Part shown: piece after piece, positions 58,330 through 64,000 of the stretch
Position numbering within the stretch: the stretch's first letter is position 1
Layout of the letters: each line of letters opens with the position of its first letter
NCBI GenBank assembly: GCA_963800415.1
Contig: CAWDBS010000042.1
Span: 1-64,000 of the forward strand
DNA from: Palsa-504 sp963800415
GTDB lineage: Bacteria; Actinomycetota; Actinomycetes; Streptosporangiales; Streptosporangiaceae
Direction of reading: 5' to 3'
Length of the DNA: 64,000 bases
Made by a program: the position numbers and the translations under genes
The notes under the pieces: generated by a model
The model's input: the letters and a program-made list of their open reading frames with translations, nothing else
Told to the model about the DNA's origin: nothing
Database searches by the model: none

Positions 58330-60037
58330 GTGAGCGACGGCGGGCACGTGTGGTGGGAGGATGCGGTCGTTTACCAGGTGTACCCGCGCAGCTTCGCCGA
58401 CGCGGACGGCGACGGCGTAGGTGACCTGCCGGGCCTTCGGTCCCGGCTGGAGTACCTGGCCGACCTCGGCGTGGACGCCGTTCTGGCTGACTCCCTTCTA
58501 CCCGTCGCCGCTGGCCGACGGCGGATACGACGTCAGCGACTACTGCGCGGTGGATCCGCTGCTCGGGACCATGGCGGACTTCGACGGGCTGGTCAAGGAC
58601 GCCGCCGCGCACCAGATCCGGGTCATCGTCGACCTGGTGCCGAACCACTGCTCCAGCGCCCATCCGCTGTTCCGCGCCGCGCTGGCCGCGGCGCCCGGGA
58701 GCCCGGAGCGAGCCAGGTTCATCTTCCGCGACGGACGCAGCCCCGGCGGTGAGCAGCCGCCGAACAACTGGAAATCACAGTTCGGTGGCTCCGCCTGGAC
58801 CCGGGTGACCGAAGACGACGGCCGGACCGGGGCCGGGCAGTGGTACCTGCACCTGTTCGACACCAGCCAGCCCGACTGGGACTGGCGTAACCCAGACATT
58901 CCCGCCCTGTTCGAGGACGTGATCAGGTTCTGGCTGGACCGCGGCGTGGCCGGCCTGCGGGTGGACGTGGCCCACGGCGTGTTCAAGGATCCGGACCTGC
59001 CCGACATCGTGGGCCCGCGCCCGCTGAACGCACCCTCCCCGTACCGGCACCGGCCGGAACTGCAGCTGCTCTACCGGTCCTGGCGGGCCATCCTGGACAC
59101 CTATCCACCCGGCGGCTTCCCGGGAGCGCGGACGGCCGTCGGCGAGGTCTGGTACGACGTGCCGGAGACCCTGAAGCCCTACCTCGATCCCGGCGGCTTG
59201 CCGCAGGTCTTCAACTTCCAGCTGATCCTGGCGGGCTGGCAGGCGGCCGAGTTCCGCGCCGCGATCGACTCGGCGCTGGCCCTGACCGGCGGGTCCCGCG
59301 CCCCGTGGGTGATCGGTAACCACGACGTGGCCCGCCCGGCGAGCCGCTACCGGCTGGACGAGGGGTTCACGCCGCAAACCGTCGGCCGGCTCATCGCCCT
59401 CGGTGACCGCAACACCGAGACCGGCGCCCGGCGCGCCCGGGCGGCCGCCCTGGTCCTGCTCGCCCTGCCCGGGTCGGCCTACATCTACCAGGGGGAGGAA
59501 CTGGGCCTGCCCGAGGTCACCGCGATCCCGGACGACGCGCGCCAGGATCCCAGGTTCCGCCGCACCAAGGGCGAGTATCCCGGCCGCGACGGCTGCCGCG
59601 TGCCCATCCCCTGGGCCCCCGCCGGCACAGGCTTTGGCTTCTCGGGGGGGTCCGGGGGGCCATCCTCCGGGGCTGGCACCCCCCGAACGGATGATGGCGC
59701 GAGCCCAGCCGCACCCTGGCTGCCGCAGCCTCCGGACTGGGGACGGTACAGCGTCAAGTCCCAGCTTGCTGACGAGCACTCCTTCCTGAACCTGTACCGC
59801 GCGGCGCTCCGGCTGCGCCGGGACCACCCCGCGCTGGGCCGCGGCGCGCTGCGCTGGCTCGGCCTGCCGGCCGACGCCGGGCTGCTCTGCTTCGCCCGGG
59901 AACCTGGATTCGTTCTCGCGGCCAACCTCGGCACGGCTCCGGCTGCGCTGCCCGCCCACCGCGAGGTCCTGCTCGCCAGCGGGCCCGTCACCGCCGGCCG
60001 CCTGCCGCCCGACACCGCCGCGTGGCTCTCCGCCTGA
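58330..60037 (+). pseudogene. GH13 alpha-glucosidase, one frameshift
   Basis: GTG 58330 follows GGGAGGCG. The first frame gives VWWEDAVVYQVYPRSFADAD and SRLEYLADLGVDAV. An extra base near 58486 shifts it to WLTPFYPSPLADGGYDVSDY and the rest. GH13 regions: VDLVPNHCSS (I), GLRVDVAHGV (II, nucleophile Asp), VGEVW (III, acid Glu), VIGNHDVARP (IV). It hydrolyses alpha-glucosides (oligo-1,6-glucosidase/maltase type). A G-tract insert encodes a Gly/Ser/Pro spacer (about 59641-59690). With the base removed it is full length (about 568 residues). Confidence 0.9.
59641..59690 (+). repeat. G/C-tract element inside the GH13 gene
   Basis: GGGGGGGTCCGGGGGGCC, then TCCGGGGCTGGCACCCCCCG: G-runs and a C-run forming a possible inverted repeat. 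In frame it gives a Gly/Ser/Pro stretch (GFSGGSGGPSSGAGTP). Similar in kind to the element in the GH38 gene. Confidence 0.65.
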
Positions 60038-60095
60038 CGGCCCCGCCGTATCCGCGCATTCAGCATTTTCCAGCCGGTGGCACTACCCTTTGGTC

Positions 60096-60386
60096 ATGCC
60101 GAAGGTACGGGTGCCACGCAAGAACGTGACGCCTGGCGAGGTCGTCTCCGTACTCAGCCGCAGGCTAGGCCCTGGCTACCAGGTGGAGAGCAACAGCGGC
60201 CGCCGGGTTACGGTACGGAAGAACTCGCTCTTGTCCGCCAGCGTCTCCATCGCCGACCAGCCAGGTGCTTCGGTCTTCCGCGTCCACGGCGGCGGCTTTG
60301 TCTTCGTCCGCCTCGTCAATACCTTCGGCACCGCCCGCCGCGTGGCCGACGCCCTGCGCCGCTCCCCCGAGTTCCGCAGCCTCTGA
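60096..60386 (+). CDS. Conserved small hypothetical protein
   Basis: A 96-residue protein: MPKVRVPRKNVTPGEVVSVL, SRRLGPGYQVESNSGRRVTV, then FRVHGGGFVFVRLVNTFGTA and a C-terminal helix VADALRRSPEF. ATG 60096 was chosen over TTG 60090. The layout (helix, beta meander, helix) resembles small actinobacterial conserved proteins; no function is known to me. Confidence 0.65.
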   Translation: MPKVRVPRKNVTPGEVVSVLSRRLGPGYQVESNSGRRVTVRKNSLLSASVSIADQPGASVFRVHGGGFVFVRLVNTFGTARRVADALRRSPEFRSL

Positions 60387-60451
60387 TCCGTCGCTGTGTA
60401 TCAACTGCCCGGCCGTCTGCTCTGAGAGGAAGAGTAGACACGGGGGCAAGC

Positions 60452-62001
60452 ATGGATACGGCTGTCGGCAGGGATCGGTTCGGGGAGATCGTCAAGGGGC
60501 GGGCGGTGGTGTCGGACCTGCGCGCCAGGCGCCATGATGACGCGTCGCTGGGGAAGCCGGAGTTCTTCGGCGCGGACATGTACATGTTCCATGTCGCCGG
60601 GTTCCGCCCGGGACGCGGTGTCATGACAGAGCCGGTGAAGCCCGCCCACGGGGCCAGGCTCGACGTGTGGCATACCGATCCGGGCGACCGCCGGCGTGTT
60701 CCGGCCCCGGGTAGCGGAGGTGTCCTGTTCAGCAGCATGGCCTTCGCGCTGAAAAACAGCGGAAACCGCACGCTGCGCGCACCAAAGCGGTCCTGGCGGA
60801 TAATCCTCGATCCGGCCGACGGCAACCAGCTGGCTGGAATGACCCGGATCAATCTCAAGGCTATGTACAATGATCCGTCTCAGATGCGTGAAGCGCTGGC
60901 CTGGCGGCTATTCGGCATCGCCGGTATTCCCGCCCCACGGCACACATACGCGAAGCTGGCCTTCGCCAATACCTACCGGGGCCTCTTCTCGGTCATCGAG
61001 CATGTCGACAAGAAATTCCTGAGAGATCACTTCGGCAAGAACTTACCGGGGAAACCTTTACAAGACCGGCTACCGCGACATCGGTGGTGCGCATCTGGAA
61101 CACCGGACCGGGCGCGACGGGGATGACTCGGGACGTCAGTATTTCATCCCCGGTTCCGCCGAGCGCACCTACCGCCTCCAGACCAATAAGAATAACCCCG
61201 AGGCTGGCACCTACGACGACCTGGCCTGCTTCATCAGGACGATCAACGGCATCGGGTTGCCCGGCGGCGGGGACGCTTCGATACGGACGCCTTCCGCGAG
61301 TCGGTGGACGGCATCATGAACGTCACTGCCTTCCTGAGGTGGGCGGCCATCAACATGCTGCTCGGGAGCTGGGACAACTATTATGCGTCCGGGTCTAATT
61401 ACTACCTCTACAACTCGGGACGCCGGGGAGCGGCGACTGATTTCGTCAGCGATCCTTACTTCCACTTCATACCGTGGGACTACGACAACTGCCTGGGGAT
61501 CGATTACTCCGGCACCCAGTGGCAGTACGCCGATATCCTGGACTGGCCGGGAAAGACGAACGGTCACAAGCCGAAGATCCCGCTGGTGCGGAACCTGCTC
61601 CGCAACCACGACTACCGGCAGTATTATCTGGATTATCTGGAGCACATGCTCGATACCGAGTTCAATCCCCAGGGCATTTACGCGCGGATCGGGCCGCGTT
61701 CTGAGGATGGCCTGTGGAACCGGGTCCGGCGGGCAGCCTACCTGGAGTCGGACACCTCTTCGGGCAGCCGTCCACCGGCCGGCGATACAGCAACGACGAG
61801 GTTTACCGGAGCGCCTGCCGGCAGCACGAGCTGAGTCACGGGAAGAAGCAGATGGAGGGCATCGTCCACTACGTCCGCATGCGTCACGACAGCGCCCGCG
61901 CGCAACTGAAGGGGCTGAGGCGGACCATGCCACGCACTGTCGACGGCTTTGCCATGGCGGCGGGCAGCTGCCACGGGCGGCATGAGGGTCATGGATCGTA
62001 A
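60452..62001 (+). pseudogene. CotH kinase-like protein with at least three frameshifts
   Basis: In order across frames: MDTAVGRDRFGEIVKGRAVV, KNSGNRTLRAPKRSWRIILD, LAWRLFGIAGIPAPRHTYAK, YRGLFSVIEHVDKKFLRDHF; then (shift near 61047) YKTGYRDIGG and YRLQTNKNNPEAGTYDDLAC; then (shift near 61272) FRWAAI-type segment AFLRWAAINMLLGSWDNYYA, FHFIPWDYDNCLGIDYSGTQ; then (shift near 61765) DEVYRSACRQHEL and the C-terminal helix. IEHVDKKFL and PWDYDNCLG match the CotH family. Such kinases phosphorylate spore-coat proteins in bacilli; here the substrate is unknown. It overlaps the next gene slightly. Confidence 0.75.
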
Positions 62002-63236
62002 CGAACGAGGTTCGGGCGTGGTGCCCGGTTATGTGCACGCCTTGTTCCAGCAGCGCGTCGACGGGGACGATGCGCTGCTCAGGCTGGCCGGGCTCCGCTT
62101 CGCCCAGATGGGCGTGGCCGCGGAGGTGTACGCGGACACGCCGGACGACCTGGAGTATGTCCTGCAGTTCGTGCCCGCCCATGCGCGCCTGCCCATGGTG
62201 CACCTGAGCCGCAACGTGAACGTGCTGCACGCGCGGGACCGCGCCCTGGTGGGGGAATTCGCCGACCGCTTCGCAGGCCGTGTCGCCGGCCTGGTCGTTC
62301 ACGATAAGCGTGAGATGGGGACGCAGACGGACCGCCTGCTTGCCGGGCTGCACGACCTGAATGCGCGCCTGTGCGGGCGGCCGGACGGCCCGCTCGTATT
62401 CCTCGAGTACGCCGCTGGACTGGATCGCGGATGGTTTGTCGAGGTGGCGGAGCGGATCCAGGACGCTGAGCGGGTCAGCTGCTGCATCGATGTCGGCCAC
62501 GTCGGCCTGAGGCAGGTGACCGCCACGTTCGGCGCCAGCCATCCCGGCTGGAGCTGAAGAAGCTCGGCCCGGCCGACTACCGCCTGCCCGACCTGGTGGC
62601 GGACATCCAGGACGCGGTGGGAAGCGCCTTGCCGCATGTGCTCGACGTCATACGCTCGCTTGGCAGGCTCGGCAAGCACGTGCATTTCCACCTGCACGAC
62701 GGGCATCCCCTCGTCCCCGGTCTCCGGGATCACTTCAGTTTCCTGACGCGGCTGCCCATTGCCTTCAGCTACCAGGGCCGCCGGTCATTGGACATGATGT
62801 ACGGGCCAGGCGGTCTGGCTTCCATCGTGTCAGCGGCATCGACGCGTGCCCCCCGCAGGGGGTCTCCTTCACGCTCGAGATCCACCAGGTCGAAGGCCGC
62901 CTCCCTCTCGCCGACGCCGCATGGCTCTTTCCTCACTGGCGGGACACCACCAACGCCGAGCGAATGAACTACTGGCTCTCGGTTCTGTCCGAGAATGCGA
63001 TGCTCGTGGCTGACGGCATTCCGCCGCGCCTCACGGGTAAACGCGAGGGCCTACAGGCCGAGGGCGACGCGGAGCTGGCCGGCGGAGGGGGCGGGGCGGG
63101 CGGCCGTGCTCGTCGGGGTAGAGGCGGCAGGACACGGACGGGAGCTGGCCGGGGCGGCCGAACGGGTCGGTGCCGTTGGCGAGCAGCGTGGGCGAGCCGG
63201 TCATACCGAGGTGTTCGGCGTCCGCCTGGCTGGTGA
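61991..63236 (+). pseudogene. TIM-barrel (xylose isomerase-like) protein, frameshifted
   Basis: ATG 61991 (MDRNERGSGVVPGYVHALFQ). Segments VYADTPDDLEYVLQFVPAHA, GLVVHDKREMGTQTDRLLAG, LVFLEYAAGL, CIDVGHVGLRQ; then (shift near 62545) LPDLVADIQDAVGSALPHVL, HFHLHDGHPLVPGLRDHFSF and FSYQGRRSLDMMYGPGG; then (shift near 62835) GVSFTLEIHQVEGRL and WLSVLSENAMLVADG. DVGH, HLHDGH and EIH are placed like metal ligands of the sugar-isomerase/AP-endonuclease-2 fold. The end is uncertain: the frame runs open to 63236, antisense to the next gene. It directly follows the CotH-like gene. Confidence 0.6.
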
Positions 63237-63342
63237 CGACGCGGCGGGTGACCCGGAGGCGGCCCGCCAGCAGGCCGTCCAGCCGGGCAGCCAGCAGGTC
63301 GGCGCCGGGACACCCCGGCACCTGCAGGATCTCCAGTGTCAT
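63031..63342 (-). CDS. Thioredoxin-like / alkylmercury-lyase-like small protein
   Basis: A 103-residue protein: MTLEILQVPGCPGADLLAAR, VTRRVVTSQADAEHLGMTGS, PTLLANGTDPFGRPGQLPSV, SCRLYPDEHG. The GCP near the N-terminus and the GSPT-L-NG-DPF...SCRLY pattern fit a small actinobacterial thioredoxin-fold family often labelled alkylmercury lyase-like. The MTLEIL start (63342) is in frame with the upstream SelB fragment with no stop between, so a fusion or lost stop is possible. Its distal end has an Arg/Pro-rich tail and may be frameshifted. Confidence 0.6.
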   Translation of the reverse strand: MTLEILQVPGCPGADLLAARLDGLLAGRLRVTRRVVTSQADAEHLGMTGSPTLLANGTDPFGRPGQLPSVSCRLYPDEHGRPPRPLRRPAPRRPRPVGPRVYP

Positions 63343-63360
63343 GGTTGTTGACTTTCTCTC

Positions 63361-63376
63361 CCGCCCTGAAGGGCGG
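63361..63376 (-). terminator. Hairpin after the SelB end
   Basis: Minus strand CCGCCC-TTCA-GGGCGG, extended by flanking UCU/AGA pairing. It begins four bases after an out-of-frame TGA (63381-63383) that would end SelB if one base were gained or lost. Confidence 0.5.
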
Positions 63377-63380
63377 AGAT

Positions 63381-64000
63381 TCAGGCGGCGGCGGTCATCG
63401 GGGAGGCGCTGGGTGATCCCGGCCCGGTCCAGGTATTCGAGCAGCGGGATCGCGACCCGCCGGGTGGTGCCGAGCGCCTGCCTGGCCTCGGCGGTGGTGA
63501 ACGGCTGCGGCAGCCGGGCGAGGATCCTGGCCGCCTGGGCCTTTGCGTCCGGGGCCAGCACGATCTGCTCGGTCACCCGCAGCAGCAGGCCGGCCCGCGC
63601 GGCGGCGGCGATCGCCCGCGGGTCGAGCCCCAGCTCCCGCAGCCGTCCCGCCTCGGGGGCCAGGAAGGGCGCGGCCGCGAGGTCGGCCAGGACGGCCTGC
63701 ACCGCCGCGGCGACCCGCGGCGGCAGCGATGGCGCCGGACTCGCGGACATTGGGTCCGGCAGCTCCGGGACGGGGCCGCAGGTAACCGTCTTCGAGCTGG
63801 ACCTGATACCCGTGGGCCAGCGCCTCGACCAGCGCCCGGTCGGGCAGGCCGAGCGCGGCGCGGGCGGCCTCGGGCGGCATGCCGACGGCCAGCGGGTCGC
63901 GCCCGGCGTGAGCGGCGACCGCTTCGGCCAGCCGACGGCGCAGGCTGGCCCAGCGGTCAGGGTCGGCGAGCCAGTCTCCCGCCACCGGCGGGGGGCCGCC
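63381..64000 (-). CDS. selB: SelB C-terminal part (selenocysteine elongation factor), partial
   Basis: The window edge cuts the gene; only winged-helix domains are present. In one frame ADPDRWASLRRRLAEAVAAH, LGLPDRALVEALAHGYQVQL, LEDGYLR; then (shift near 63760) APFLAPEAGRLRELGLDPRA, LLLRVTEQIVLAP, PFTTAEARQALGTTRRVAIP, LLEYLDRAGITQRLPDDRRR. These are the repeats that bind the SECIS hairpin in SelB. The GTPase part lies beyond 64000. With selC in the window, selenocysteine insertion is likely in this organism. One frameshift as written. Confidence 0.8.

Noticed and set aside
1..64000. CRISPR arrays, rRNA genes, transposases, integrases and phage genes
   Set aside because: None was seen on either strand. 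The repeats found are short tandem or palindromic units, not spaced arrays, and no recombinase motifs were recognised.

Overview
The window is about 70% G+C, with divergently packed genes, many GTG/TTG starts, ATGA/GTGA operon overlaps, LuxR/TetR/LacI/Lrp regulators, a class E/F-type sortase and MsiK-like and DosR-like proteins. This fits a high-G+C actinobacterium, probably near the Streptosporangiales. That placement is an inference from gene content; no rRNA is present.

Layout. 1-6,050: partly decayed stretch with glgX, broken glgP, ndk and DosR-type regulator genes, and remnants of an aldolase and of a small duplicated gene. 6,057-13,050: lysine 2,3-aminomutase (kamA) divergent from kdd-kamD-kamE-kal, which is four of the five steps of the classical lysine fermentation pathway, plus a tandem acetyltransferase. 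14,295-22,264: O-methyltransferase, then a LacI regulator, a 3-hydroxyisobutyrate-dehydrogenase-like enzyme and a full Liv-type ABC transporter. 22,265-23,144: non-coding stretch with a phased cluster of DnaA-box-like 9-mers and a hairpin over the start of a small basic ORF. 23,176-27,693: thiamine genes tenA, thiD, thiG, thiS, thiO behind a TPP riboswitch, with thiE divergent. 27,817-37,905: GH38 mannosidase-like enzyme, large LuxR ATPase regulator, truncated adenylation-domain protein, internally deleted MFS pump and its TetR gene. 37,974-52,191: mostly intact single genes (Lrp, MsiK-like ATPase, PAC2, M24 peptidase, exonuclease, Rieske lipoprotein, CDF pump, a second TPP riboswitch with a CytX-like permease, MoaA, SGNH hydrolase, MFS, sortase and possible substrate). 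52,252-55,963: coxS-coxL-coxM-type molybdenum hydroxylase operon (form II) with a multiply frameshifted coxL. 56,574-64,000: small membrane protein, VOC protein, tRNA-Sec (selC), an AspRS remnant, a GH13 glucosidase, a CotH-like protein paired with a TIM-barrel protein, a thioredoxin-like protein, and the C-terminal part of SelB at the window edge.

Many otherwise well conserved genes (ndk, livG, thiO, coxL, GH13, cotH, selB, the response regulator) are interrupted by single-base frameshifts while both flanks keep family motifs. This suggests sequencing indels at least in part. Other genes (glgP, MFS, AspRS, adenylation domain) have lost whole segments and are genuinely decayed. The most interesting items are the lysine aminomutase cluster with its overlapping acetyltransferase, the DnaA-box-like cluster, the RBS-masking hairpin, the selC/selB context and the CotH/TIM-barrel pair.
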